DNA of 64,000 bases from Anagrus nilaparvatae (GCA_022575985.1 JAKSXM010000149.1:1-64000), one strand, 5' to 3'. Shown: positions 1 to 10,385, counted from the stretch's first letter. Notes: generated from the letters alone by a model not told the origin. Translations and numbers: made by a program.

Positions 1-64
1 AATAGGGTACAGGGTCATATGTTAGGAGATAAGGTTATAACCACTACATATGATTAAACACTTG

Positions 65-2096
65 GCCACAGTTATTACTAATCTGCTAAGTGCTATTCCT
101 TGGATTGGACAAGATTTTGTTGAGTTTGAAAAACAACTACTATTTATTATAACACTTTATATTATTATTATTTATTACTGTTATATTACTAAATACAACA
201 ACAACAATATGAATACTATTGGGAAAGTAAATGAATCTGCTCTACGAGGTCGTAAATCTCGTACAGATCAAGAAAAACAAGCTTTTCTATCTTCTATCCC
301 TTACGATTTTATAAGTATGTTTATAGGTCTTATTGACGGTGATGGTTATATTGCAATTACCAAAAATAGCCTTGATAACATTCGAATAGAACTAGTTCTA
401 AGTGTAGATATTAAAGATCTTAAACTACTACAACATATTAGAAATGTACTAAAAATTGGTCGTGTAAATGAATACCCTAATATTAGTACTGCTAAACTAA
501 TTATTGGTAAAGTAGATCTACAGGAAGTACTTTTTCCACTAATTCTTCATTATAAACTATTCTTTCTAACTGAAACACGACGACAACAATTTAATCTTTG
601 TATGTATCTACTAGAAAACAATATTACTAAATTTAGTAATATTGCTACTATTACTACTATTAAAGATCTATTTAGTCTTCCTCAATCTAGTATTGAATAT
701 CTTCAACTTCCATTTTTCAGTAATTGGATTGTAGGATTCACTATTGCAGAAGGATCATTTTATATTAAAGGTAGTGGAGAGCATTTCTTTTCTCTACGAC
801 AACGATCTCATTCTACACTATTTGAAGCATTTAAACTAGTATTTATAACGAATCGTAAAATTGAAGATAATGGAAAACATATGAAGTTTAGTGTATCTTC
901 AAGTAAAGATCTAATTACTGTTGTAAATTTCTTTAGTAATAGTGGACTATATAATCTAATTGGACTTAAAGCTGATCAATATAATGCTTGGCTAACTAGT
1001 CTAAAACAAAATAATAAAAAGTTTAAAATAAATAGTAAAAATTAAAGCTCCCTTATATCGCGAGATATATTGAATAATCGGGTGAATTGCAAGGAACTCT
1101 TCGTGTATGCCCTTACTAATATTTACTATCCTTCTATTTTAGTAGTATTAGCATTGATACAAAAGACAATTTGCAGCGAAGCTATTATCAGCACCTTATT
1201 TTTTTTCTATAATAAAATAAGAAGATAGTAGAACGTTCAACGACTAATCCGTGAGTTGTGCTAACAATAAACCGGACACGAGTGCCCGAGATCTATAGAT
1301 GCCCGGCCTAATAAAATTCAAGATTTTATAAGGCCGGGCGTAATTTATAGATGATGATACAGTCTAAGCTTATTAGAAATAATAAGAATATACAATTAAA
1401 TGTTGTATAGATAATAAATCTGTTGTTTGGGGAGGATTCTCAGTTAACAATGCTACTCTAAATCGATTCTTCTCACTACATTATCTTCTACCATTTGTAC
1501 TTGCAGCTCTAGTAGTAATGCATCTAATTGCACTACACGAGCATGGAAGTAGTAACCCACTAGGAGTATCTGGTAATACAGATCGACTACCATTCCACCC
1601 GTACTTTACATTCAAAGACCTAGTAACAGTATTCCTATTCCTACTAGCACTATCACTATTTGTATTCTATATGCCTAATGTTCTAGGACATTCAGATAAT
1701 TATATTCCAGCAAACCCTATGCAAACACCAGCTTCAATTGTACCAGAATGGTACCTACTACCATTCTATGCAATTCTACGGTCAATTCCTAACAAACTAA
1801 TTGGAGTTATCGCTATGTTTGCTAGTCTACTTATTCTACTAGCTATGCCTATTCTAGATACTAGTCGAGTAAGAGGAAATCAATTCCGTCCTTTTGCACG
1901 ATTTACTTTCTGGGCATTTGTAGTTAACTTCTTTATTCTAATGTTTATTGGAAGTCAACATGTTGAAAGTCCTTATGTAGAAATTGGAGCAGCAGCAACA
2001 GCATTCTACTTTGCTTGGTTTGTATTTATTACTCCAGCAGTAGGTATTATTGAAAATACTCTAATGGATATTGCTCTACAACAAGATAAAAAATAA
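65..2096 (+). CDS. cob: Cytochrome b, exons 2 and 3 (first copy; exon 1 lies at the far end of the unit)
   Basis: Cytochrome b is the haem-binding membrane subunit of complex III. Exon 2 (65-127, 21 codons) begins [15 protein letters not shown] and ends GQDFVEF. Exon 3 (about 1425-2096) begins [16 protein letters not shown] and carries the conserved [18 protein letters not shown] segment. The TAA stop is at 2094-2096. A group I intron of about 1.3 kb separates the exons. Exon 1 is not upstream here because the window starts inside the cob-i1 intron; it is found at 37640-38072, just before the unit repeats. With that exon the protein would be 387 residues, normal for fungal cytochrome b. This copy of exon 3 reads cleanly, unlike the one at 40483-41156. 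Leucine is always CTN. Confidence 0.95.
128..1045 (+). CDS. LAGLIDADG homing endonuclease/maturase in cob-i2
   Basis: The reading frame runs on from cob exon 2 without a stop (open from 50), as is usual for group I intron ORFs that are translated as a fusion and then processed. Two LAGLIDADG motifs are visible: [14 protein letters not shown] (about 315-356) and [14 protein letters not shown] (about 724-765). Both have their acidic residue (D and E), which indicates a single-chain two-domain endonuclease that would cleave intronless cob. The first stretch, rich in Ile, Tyr and Asn, is linker. Leucines are CTN with no TTA, so the ORF is adapted to this genome. The second copy (39180-40100) is broken by single-base indels. 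Confidence 0.88.
   Translation, partial: EKQLLFIITLYIIIIYYCYITKYNNNNMNTIGKVNESALRGRKSRTDQEKQAFLSSIPYDFISMFIGLIDGDGYIAITKNSLDNIRIELVLSVDIKDLKLLQHIRNVLKIGRVNEYPNISTAKLIIGKVDLQEVLFPLILHYKLFFLTETRRQQFNLCMYLLENNITKFSNIATITTIKDLFSLPQSSIEYLQLPFFSNWIVGFTIAEGSFYIKGSGEHFFSLRQRSHSTLFEAFKLVFITNRKIEDNGKHMKFSVSSSKDLITVVNFFSNSGLYNLIGLKADQYNAWLTSLKQNNKKFKINSKN
128..1424 (+). mobile_element. Group I intron cob-i2
   Basis: The intron interrupts cob after the GQDFVEF codons. A fused LAGLIDADG ORF occupies the 5' two thirds and the catalytic core lies 3' of it, around 1140-1420. Core landmarks are AATTTGCAGC at 1169, GACTAATCCGTGAGTTG near 1240, GGACACGAG near 1273 and the P7-like ATGATACAGTCTAAG near 1353. A GC-rich stem pairs GCCCGGCC (1301) with GGCCGGGC (1332). 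The core closely resembles that of nad5-i2. Whether the first intron base is 128 or 129 is ambiguous because a G is repeated at both splice sites; the protein is the same either way. Confidence 0.85.
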
Positions 2097-2122
2097 TTCG
2101 AATTCAGTTATTGAATTAATTA

Positions 2123-2136
2123 GATCCCCTTCATTC
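2123..2136 (+). terminator. C-rich 3'-end motif after cob
   Basis: GATCCCCTTCATTC begins 26 bases after the cob stop. It is one of twelve C-tract motifs at the ends of protein-coding units in this genome. A role in mRNA 3'-end formation is inferred from position. Confidence 0.5.
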
Positions 2137-2249
2137 ACAGTTAAAATGAATAACACGTAAAAGAGATAGTTCTATCGTTACTTGACTAAAAAATATGTTT
2201 TTATATAACATATGTCTCCAAGATTATTGTTAATGTTTTATTAATTACT

Positions 2250-2264
2250 TTGGCCTCCGGCCAA
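2250..2264. repeat. GC cluster, palindromic
   Basis: TTGGCCTCCGGCCAA is a perfect palindrome around a short centre in an otherwise AT-rich spacer. A sister element, TGGCCTTCGGCCAAT, is at 2506-2520, and related GGCCTYCGGCC pieces occur near 29822. These resemble the mobile GC clusters of yeast mtDNA. Confidence 0.6.
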
Positions 2265-2539
2265 TCACTATCTAAAGAGATACTATAGGTATAGTAATAC
2301 TATCTATCTCTTATAAGATAGATAGATACAGAGATATCTTATTAGTTAATATATACACCTTATAAACGAATATTTATCTATTATAAAGGAATAGATAAGA
2401 ATGATCACCATAAAAGTGGTGTATCCGATAAATAAATTAGTTAGGTATTCTTTAATAATTGTTTCTAAAGGAATAATTTCAATAATGCCTTCGGCGAAAG
2501 TTTACTGGCCTTCGGCCAATAACTAAATTATGAACTATT

Positions 2540-4045
2540 GGCAATTGTTTAATCGTGGCAAAGTTAGAACGTTATCTGGTAGTTTTACTCATGCAAGTCG
2601 AATGGTTTTATTAAAAATCATGGCGTACAGGCGAGGATAAATAAGTACATACCCTTAATTTCTAATAGAAATAGAATAATTAGAAAAAAAAAAGTTTTTG
2701 ATTAAGGATTGGCTTTATATCTAGCAGGTAGTTGGAGTGGTAAAGGCGCTCCAAGCCTATGACGGATAGGAAATAGCGAAAGCTTCAATTCCCGCAATTG
2801 GTTTGAGAATAGCCGATCATGTCTTTAAGACATGCTGCAGAGGAGGATCTTGGGCAATGCTCGAAAGAGTGACCCAGCTAACCAGAACTCTATAAGAGTG
2901 TCGTAAGGGAGGATCATGACGTTACCTTACTAATAGTCCAATCTAAGTCTCGTGCCAGCAGACGCGGTTATACGAACTGGGCAAACGTTTAATTAATGAA
3001 TAGGTATTAAGGATCCGTAGGTGGTTTTCTAAATCGGATTTTTTTTAGGTAATGGGCAAGTAATACTTAAATTTAATGAAGATAATAGAAAACTAGAATA
3101 TAATAGAGGATAGTGGAATGCTAGGAGGAGGGCTGATATTCATTGATATCTAGTGGAACACTAAAGGCGAAGGCAACTATCCAAGTAAATATTGACACTG
3201 AGGGATGAAAGTCTGGGGAGCAAAACAGATTAGATACCTGTGTAGTCCAGACCGTAAACTATTTACATTTAGTATTTGGCATATAACAGAGTCAGATCCT
3301 GACTCTATTAAAATTAATGTCAGATAATCAGCAAACCGCTGTATGTGTAACACCTTGTAAGTACAGTCCCAAGACCGAAAGCAAAAAGATTAGACCATCC
3401 TAAAGACCCGGAGTGGAGCATGTTGTTTAATACGATAATCCGCGTAGAACCTTACCTCTCCTTGAATGATTTACTGCTTAACAGCGTAAAATCACAGGTG
3501 TTGCATGGCTGTCGTCAGTTCGTGTCGTGAGATGTTAGGTTTAGTCCGCCAACGAACGCAATCCCTATTCTAAGTTGTACATTTTAGAATTTGACTTCAA
3601 TAAGAAGTCCTTTTATTGGGAATATGACAAGCCTTCATGACCCTTATGGAGTATGGGCTACAGACGTGCTACTTGAACCTAACAAACTGATGCAATACCG
3701 TGAGGTGGAGCTAATCAGTAAAATATGGTGATATCAGGATCGTAGTCTGAAATTCGACTACGTGAATCAGGAATTCCGAGTAATCGTTGATAAGTACGCA
3801 ACGGTGAACTTTTACATTTGGGAGATACTAACCGTCTATCAAGTGTCGGTCGTTTATCAAGTTATGAACTAGTGTTTTGAAATTCTATGGTTTACTATTA
3901 TTAACAATTACTATTAACTTATAGCTAATAATAATTAAACAATCGTAAATAGAGTATTTGCAAAAACACATGGAGTAGCTTAGAACTCCTGACGCTAAGT
4001 TATAGCAAGGTAGCCGTAAGGGAACTTGTGGCTGATAGATAATAT
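2540..4045 (+). rRNA. rns: Small-subunit ribosomal RNA
   Basis: This is the RNA of the mitochondrial small ribosomal subunit. Recognisable 16S-like blocks occur in order: CATGCAAGTCGAATGG near 2592, GTGCCAGCAGACGCGG near 2953 (the 530 loop), GATTAGATACC near 3227, GTTTAATACGATAATCCGCG near 3425, TTGCATGGCTGTCGTCAG near 3502, and GTAGCCGTAAGGGAACTTG near 4010 (helix 45 and 3' end). Ends are approximate. No intron is seen. A C-tract (TAACCCCCTATC, 4051) lies just past the 3' end. The ORF-like stretch on the opposite strand at 3885-4157 is a by-product of this gene. Confidence 0.95.
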
Positions 4046-4235
4046 ACAAATAACCCCCTATCATAAAACAGAAATAATCTATATTTCTCGATAAGTTTCT
4101 TTGACCGGAGCCTTCAAATTTTTTTTTTTGAATAATAATTAGTTTATGTATAAGCATTATTATTTAGTAATTGTCCTTTTTCATATTCTAAATAGAATAA
4201 AGGAAATAATTATATATTAGAAGATATATTAATAG

Positions 4236-4309
4236 GGAATCTAGCATAATTGGTTAATGTCCTAAATTGTCAGTTTAGATTATGCCCGTTCGAATCGGGT
4301 GATTCTCGT
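4236..4309 (+). tRNA. trnD: tRNA-Asp (GUC)
   Basis: Acceptor GGGAATC pairs with GATTCTC. The anticodon loop TTGTCAG is closed by CTAAA/TTTAG, and the T-arm has GTTCGAATC. All arms fold. Confidence 0.93.
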
Positions 4310-4704
4310 TTATTTTAATTTGTAATATAGTAAATTATCTATTGTGGGTCCCGTGCTCCGATTAATAAATTTAGGCCGGTCCCCCTCCCCTTCGGGGGGA
4401 GGATCTATAACATATGTATATCCTATTTTTTTTTCTAATAGATTAAAAATCATAAATTAGTAATAATCAGATATAAATGAATTGAAACAAAGATTCAATC
4501 TTTTCAAATAAAAAGGTATAGGCTACACTAAAAGGTATGTAAATTGAATTCAATTTACGTTATAGCCGAAATGGCTTTTGAAAACCGTTGGTTGTTTCGC
4601 TAGTGCTACTTTACATTAAACCACGCGACAATTTTTATGTAGAGAATAATTGATTTTTATAAAGGTCCTTTAGGAAGCCAGAATTAAACTGGCGCAATTC
4701 TATA
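4310..4704. other. Spacer/leader upstream of nad4L, with possible structure
   Basis: No ORF is present. There is a GC-rich block at 4350-4402 (GTCCCGTGCTCCG, then a C6-TTCG-G6 hairpin). A perfect palindrome GTAAATTGAATTCAATTTAC lies at 4540-4559. A GCCAG/CTGGC hairpin lies at 4678-4694, just before the nad4L start. The stretch 4510-4660 is richer in G and C than typical spacers here and may be the structured 5' leader of nad4L-nad5 or a small RNA. Confidence 0.5.
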
Positions 4705-4971
4705 ATGAATCTTTCAGTAATTCTATTTCTAATTGGAATTCTAGGATTTGTTCTAAATAGAAAAAACATTATTCTAATGCTAATTTCTATTGAAGTAATG
4801 CTACTAGCAGTTACTCTACTGGTTCTAGTAAGTTGTTATAGTTTTGATGATATTCTAGGTCAAACATATAGTATTTATATTATTGCTATTGCTGGTGCTG
4901 AATCAGCAATTGGTCTAGGAATTCTAGTAGCATATTACCGACTACGAGGAAATATTTCTCTACGACAGTAA
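4705..4971 (+). CDS. nad4L: NADH dehydrogenase subunit 4L
   Basis: This is an 88-residue membrane subunit of complex I, homologous to NuoK, in the inner-membrane proton-pumping arm. Three hydrophobic helices are visible. The second holds the conserved acidic residue (SIEVMLLAV), and the C-terminal part has [17 protein letters not shown], a signature of ND4L. The TAA stop overlaps the nad5 ATG by one base (TAATG), so the two are almost certainly on one mRNA and translationally coupled. No C-rich 3' motif separates them. Length is normal for fungi. Confidence 0.97.
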   Translation: MNLSVILFLIGILGFVLNRKNIILMLISIEVMLLAVTLLVLVSCYSFDDILGQTYSIYIIAIAGAESAIGLGILVAYYRLRGNISLRQ

Positions 4972-7900
4972 TGTATCTATCACTACTACTACTACCTATG
5001 TTTGGATCAGCAGTTGCAGGACTTATGGGTAGAAAAATTGGTGTTACAGGGGCACATATTATTACATGTAGTTGTCTAATTACATCTGCTTTTCTATCTA
5101 TTGTAGCATTTTATGAGGTAGGACTATGTGGATCTCCAGTATCTATTAATCTAATTAGTTGGATTGATTCTGAACTAATGGACGTATCATGGGGTTTCAT
5201 GTTCGATAGTCTAACAGTTTCAATGCTTCTTCCTGTACTGGTTGTATCAAGTCTAGTACATATTTTCTCTGTTGATTATATGAGTGCTGACCCACATAAT
5301 CAACGATTTTTTGCATACCTAAGTATGTTTACATTCTTTATGCTTGTTCTAGTTACAGGAGATAATTATCTAATTATGTTTGTAGGTTAAATTCCCGGCC
5401 TAAATGTAATGTGAATTACATTAAAGTACATCACTATATGCTGAAATATCTATAAATAGTAGAACTATTATACCCCGCATCCTTTCTATTAATTACAGAT
5501 AATCAGCAGGAAACCAAATTAATAATACAATTTTACTAGATTTCCGTTCTATTAATTGTATTTTAAAAGTAGGCTCCTCAGAGACTATACGTGATGCAGT
5601 TATTTGTTAAAAATAACTTGAAGATATAGTCCAAACATTTAATATGAATTAAATGATATTACTACTAAATTATTACTATTGAAAACTAATATAATTTACT
5701 TAAAAATAAAGAAAAGAGGAAAAATTAAATCAGTTTTCATTATTGTGGGAAGGAATTGGTATTTCTTCATATCTTCTAATTAACTTCTGGTTTACAAGAA
5801 TTCAAGCTAATAAAAGTGCTATTAAAGCACTTGTTGTAAATAGAGTTGGTGATATGTTCCTATCTGTGGCATTCTTCGCTCTATTTTTTGTATTTGGTAA
5901 TCTAGATTATTCTACTATCTTTAGTATTGCACCATTTATTAATGAAACAATTATTACTATTATTGGTCTACTACTACTTCTAGCAGCTATGGGTAAAAGT
6001 GCTCAACTAGGTCTACATACATGGCTTCCAGATCAGCCTACCTTCTACTTTATTTCTAATTACGCCTCCCTAATCTATTTTCAATATGTTTCTCTATTTT
6101 CTAATTTTGCACCTAAAGACGAACAAGGGCCTTCTCCTAAATCTATAGCTAAACGACACAGTCGTTCAATAAATGATTTCCTATTTTCTTTTCTAATTGG
6201 TCTAATAGTTAGTGGAAATCTACTAAGTCGTACACATAAAGAGAATATAACTGCACGACTAGTATATCAAACCAATCAAAATCATCCTCAAGCTTGGTAT
6301 GATTTTATTCTTGAACTACTAGGACCTTTCTGTGCAAAAGGCTGGGATAGAAAAGAAAATAAGGATAGTAGAGACGGTTCAATTGGAATTAGAATGATTC
6401 TATCTACACTAACTTATCCTTGTTTTTATGTTATTCACACTATGTTCTTCTCAAATGGATCAGGAGAACGAGTATTTACTAAAGAAATGCTAATGAAATT
6501 TAATGTAATTTCTCTTGCAGCCCTTATTATGTCTAGTGGTTATATTCTAGAATATGGTGCAATAGGAAACCATTATAATCTTGTATTTTATGAACGATTT
6601 AAGATAAAAGTAAATTGGTGGGAATCGGGACTAGCTCTACATCTACCATATCATTGTACACGAGAAGAGATGCTTCTTCTTCAAAATCGACTTAGTGAAC
6701 TTGGTATTAATACTGTTATTGCACTAAGTCGTGTAAGACGTATGAGAGCTGGACCTCGTATCCTTATTCCTTTTGATGAGTTTGAAAATCTCCAAAACAT
6801 TGTAGGAGAATATATTATTGAAGAAAAGAAACATCTAATTAAACGAAAATAAATCATGGAACTAAGAAATAAAGATAAGCGTCTGCATAATATATGAGTA
6901 TTATGAAAAATTTGGTGAATTGCAAAAATCTCTTAGTTAACACCGGCGATGATTTTAATTACTAAGACAATTTGCAGCTAAGTCTTGATCAGTGGATATT
7001 TTCTTAATGAAAATAGTGTGTTTTTGCACAGATCAAGAAAAGTTCAAAGACTAATCGGTGAGTTACACTAACAATAATCCGAACACGAGCGCCAACATCT
7101 ATTACTACGTCCCTCTCCCTCTCCTGGGCCAATAAATTAGTAATAGATGAAGACATAGTCTAAACTAGATGGTAATATCTAGAATTAAATAGTAAATATA
7201 TTTAAGATAATAATTTTAGCTATGGAAGGTCCTACACCTGTTAGTGCTCTTATTCATGCTGCTACTCTAGTTACTGCTGGAGTTTATCTACTACTTAGAT
7301 CATCACCAGTTATTGAATATGGACCAACAACTCTAATTGTAATTACATGGGTTGGTGCTCTAACAGCATTCTTTGCTGCATCAACAGGTCTACTACAAAA
7401 TGATCTAAAACGTGTTATTGCTTATAGTACATGTTCACAAATGGGATATCTATTTATAGCAGTTGGGCTATCACAGTATAACGTTGCACTATTTCACCTG
7501 GTAAACCATGCTTTCTTCAAAGCTCTACTATTTCTTGCTGCTGGTGCTGTTCTACATGCTACTTATGACCAACAAGATCAACGAAGACTAGGAGGTCTAA
7601 TTGGTTTCCTTCCATTTACATATACTGCTATTCTTATTGGTAGTCTAAGTCTAATGGCTGTACCATGGCTAACAGGATTCTATAGTAAGGATCTAATTCT
7701 AGAAGTTGCATATGGACAGTATCAATTCTCAGGACAAATTGCTTATTGGCTAGGTACAATTAGTGCTTGTCTTACAGCATTTTATAGTCTACGACTTATT
7801 AGTATGACTTTCCTTACTTATCCTAACGCAAGTAAATCAGTTTATCTAGAAACACATGATGCTCCAGTTATTGTTATGATTCCACTAATTATTCTATCAC

Positions 7901-8511
7901 TACTAGCTATTTTCTTTGGTTATATTGCTAGAGATCTATTTGTTGGTATGGGTTCTGATTTCCTATCACCTAGTCTATTTATTCATCCTTCACATATTAG
8001 TCTTATTGAAGCTGAATTTGCCCTACCTCAAATTATTAAACTACTACCTGCTATTGGTACTCTAGCAGGAGCTGGACTAGCTCTATATCTATACCATATT
8101 CTATCTGCTTTTGCAGTAATGGGTGATATTACTAAAAATAACCTAGGACAAAAACTATATAAATTCTTTAATGGTAAATACTATGTTGATGTAATTTATA
8201 ATCATTATATTATTAATGGTGGTCTACAACTAGGTTATACTATTAGTAAAGTTCTAGACCGAGGAGTTATCGAACTAGTAGGACCTTATGGTCTTGCAAC
8301 GGGACTAACTACTGGAAGTCGAGATATTGCTAAACTAGACACAGGAAATCTGACAAGTTATGCCCTTTATCTTGCTCTAGCTCTAGTTACAATCACACTA
8401 ATTCTACTGAGCTCTGTACTATTTAATAATCAAATTGCAGATGTAAGACTTATTTTCATTCTATTCTCTGCACTTGTTATTGTAACTCATACTATGCAAT
8501 CAGCAAAATAA
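4971..8511 (+). CDS. nad5: NADH dehydrogenase subunit 5, three exons
   Basis: This is the largest antiporter-like proton-pumping subunit of complex I (NuoL homologue). Exon 1 is 4971-5387, ending [10 protein letters not shown]. Exon 2 is 5746-6033, [18 protein letters not shown] to LHTWLPD. Exon 3 is about 7219-8511, opening [21 protein letters not shown], the conserved core of the family. The spliced product is 665 residues, a usual fungal length, and the exons join in frame. The ATG overlaps the nad4L stop. Both introns sit in the most conserved part of the gene. The exon 2/3 join requires intron 2 to end in A rather than the usual G, so that splice site is less certain. No TTA or TTG was seen. 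Confidence 0.96.
5388..5745 (+). mobile_element. Group I intron nad5-i1, ORF-less
   Basis: This 358-base intron has U at the exon end and G as its last base. It has no ORF. Core blocks are AATCAGCAGGAAACCAAA (about 5501), CTCAGAGACTATACGTGATG (about 5577) and GAAGATATAGTCC (about 5620, P7/P3 strand). The same blocks in the same order occur in cox1-i1 (24122-24240), so the two introns are relatives; this one lacks the endonuclease. Confidence 0.85.
6034..6852 (+). CDS. Degenerate LAGLIDADG_2-type ORF in nad5-i2
   Basis: The frame is continuous from nad5 exon 2; the intron part is about 272 codons. One motif-like stretch, [17 protein letters not shown] (about 6184-6234), sits where this family has a GLLLGDG-like motif, but the catalytic aspartate is not there (VSGN). 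The C-terminal half has a second weak motif and a helix-turn-like [17 protein letters not shown]. It could be a maturase or a dying endonuclease. The two copies differ by only one synonymous change (CTT to CTC, at 6582). No TTA is seen. Family assignment is moderate and activity is unknown. Confidence 0.65.
   Translation, partial: QPTFYFISNYASLIYFQYVSLFSNFAPKDEQGPSPKSIAKRHSRSINDFLFSFLIGLIVSGNLLSRTHKENITARLVYQTNQNHPQAWYDFILELLGPFCAKGWDRKENKDSRDGSIGIRMILSTLTYPCFYVIHTMFFSNGSGERVFTKEMLMKFNVISLAALIMSSGYILEYGAIGNHYNLVFYERFKIKVNWWESGLALHLPYHCTREEMLLLQNRLSELGINTVIALSRVRRMRAGPRILIPFDEFENLQNIVGEYIIEEKKHLIKRK
6034..7218 (+). mobile_element. Group I intron nad5-i2
   Basis: The intron lies between the LPD and AMEGPTP codons of nad5. 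Its 5' part is a fused ORF and its 3' part is the ribozyme core: AATTTGCAGCTAAG near 6970, GACTAATCGGTGAGTTA near 7050, CCGAACACGAGCGCC near 7079 and GAAGACATAGTCTAAAC near 7149. The core matches cob-i2 block for block. Confidence 0.82.
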
Positions 8512-8835
8512 AGAGTATAGCTCTCTCTTTGTTTTTCTATCTATCCCCTTTACTTTTCTAATTCAATACTAAAAACTAATAAAATGAAAACTAAAAAGTC
8601 TAGTTTTTCCTATTATATATATAACTACGGAACACAGTATTAATAAATTGTGTTTAAAAATAATTGAACGTTAGGTTTTAAGGAGAATTTTTTAGTTAAT
8701 ATTTAAACTCATATCTGTGACAAAAGATTCTATTTATTTACAACCCACCAAGGCATTTCTTTTTAAATCAATATCTATAGTAGAACTAGAATTATTCTAT
8801 GTCTATAGGAATGAATAGATAATATATTCTTTCAA
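8512..8835. other. Spacer between nad5 and trnH
   Basis: AT-rich. Apart from the C-rich motif at 8542 I see no gene, tRNA or strong hairpin. Confidence 0.6.
8542..8557 (+). terminator. C-rich 3'-end motif after nad5
   Basis: TATCCCCTTTACTTTT begins 30 bases past the nad5 stop, at the end of the nad4L-nad5 unit. Confidence 0.5.
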
Positions 8836-8910
8836 GGTAATACTAGCTTAATTGGTAAAGCGCCAATCTGTGGAGTTGTGTTTATTTCGGTTCAAGTCCG
8901 AAGTTTTACC
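8836..8910 (+). tRNA. trnH: tRNA-His (GUG)
   Basis: Anticodon loop CTGTGGA. Acceptor GTAATAC pairs with GTTTTAC with one T-T mismatch. A genomically encoded extra G (8836) opposite C73 (8910) matches the G-1:C73 identity pair of histidine tRNAs. The top pair of the anticodon stem is C-U. Confidence 0.88.
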
Positions 8911-9179
8911 CCTTTTAACTATAATTCAATTATTATTAGTATAGGGTGAGTTATATTAACATAGAAATAAATAGCAGATATATGTTAGAAAAGTCCAAGA
9001 TTAATATAAATGGTATAATTTAAATAAATAGGCACTATTAAAGAAAATTAATAAATTGTAAAAAATTACCCCAATTTAATCTACCTATTAATAAACAAGG
9101 TATATTATAGTTTCATCTTATCATCACTAAATTTGGCTTAATGTTAGTTAACTCATCCCCTTATATCATTTATATATAA

Positions 9180-9252
9180 GCTGGTATAGGCTAAATGGTT
9201 AAACCATACCATTCATACTGGTAGTTTGAGGGTTCGAGTCCCTCTTCCAGCT
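9180..9252 (+). tRNA. trnM: tRNA-Met (CAU)
   Basis: Anticodon loop TTCATAC on stem TACCA/TGGTA. Acceptor GCTGGTA/TTCCAGC has one T-T mismatch. It is one of two CAU tRNAs (the other is at 21226); I cannot say which is the initiator. Confidence 0.92.
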
Positions 9253-9311
9253 TTAAAAAAAGAATAGTTGTATGTCTATCTAAATATAGAATATTTAGGT
9301 AATTAAATTAG

Positions 9312-9386
9312 AGCACACTAGAGGGCTCGAACCCCTACATCTCCTAATCCGAAGTTAGGCGCTTTAACCAATTTAGCTAAGTATGC
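9312..9386 (-). tRNA. trnR1: tRNA-Arg (UCG)
   Basis: On the minus strand, acceptor GCATACT/AGTGTGC and anticodon loop CTTCGGA on CCTAA/TTAGG. It reads the CGN box, which is well used here, mainly as CGA and CGT. Confidence 0.92.
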
Positions 9387-9468
9387 ATTCTTACTATTAT
9401 TAAGAATAATTATGCACTATTATATGTATCGATTTAGCGAATGTTCACTAAAGGAATTTAAATGTAAT

Positions 9469-9551
9469 TGTGAGTAATAGGACTTGAACCTACACAGTCT
9501 AAGACTATCGACTCCTAAGGTCGACTTGGCTACCAATTTCAACATACTCAC
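9469..9551 (-). tRNA. trnL: tRNA-Leu (UAG), the only leucine tRNA found
   Basis: On the minus strand, acceptor GTGAGTA, anticodon loop CTTAGGA on TCGAC/GTCGA, and a long variable arm typical of leucine tRNA. With U34 it can read all four CTN codons. No tRNA-Leu(UAA) was found anywhere in the 39-kb unit, in line with the near absence of TTA and TTG codons. Confidence 0.92.
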
Positions 9552-9654
9552 TATAAATAGTACTGTTTCCTATATAAAAAGTATATACAACTTGTAGTAT
9601 ATACGGTTTATATTAAAGTTCAGTTCTATTATTACTTTTTGTTAAAAAGTAAAA

Positions 9655-9690
9655 TAAAAAAAGGAGTGGGGGGGGGGGGGGGGATAACTA
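9655..9690 (-). terminator. C-rich 3'-end motif after atp9, with long homopolymer
   Basis: Read on the minus strand, TTATC is followed by a run of 16 C and then ACTCCTTTTTTT, starting about 20 bases past the atp9 stop. The run is 13 in the second copy, so its true length is uncertain. Confidence 0.5.
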
Positions 9691-9709
9691 TCCCTTTTTA
9701 GTTATTTTA

Positions 9710-10385
<676 letters not shown>

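Larger units (their letters stand above)
2097..2539. other. Spacer between cob and rns with GC clusters
   Basis: This is AT-rich non-coding DNA. It holds the cob 3' C-rich motif near 2123 and an imperfect inverted repeat of ATAGATA-type sequence at about 2280-2340. Two GC-rich palindromes lie at 2250-2264 and 2505-2519, and a related GCCTTCGGC lies at 2487. No ORF or tRNA is seen. Confidence 0.7.

Noticed and set aside
3885..4157. 90-codon minus-strand ORF
   Set aside because: It lies antisense over the 3' end of rns, whose conserved 3' sequence explains the region.
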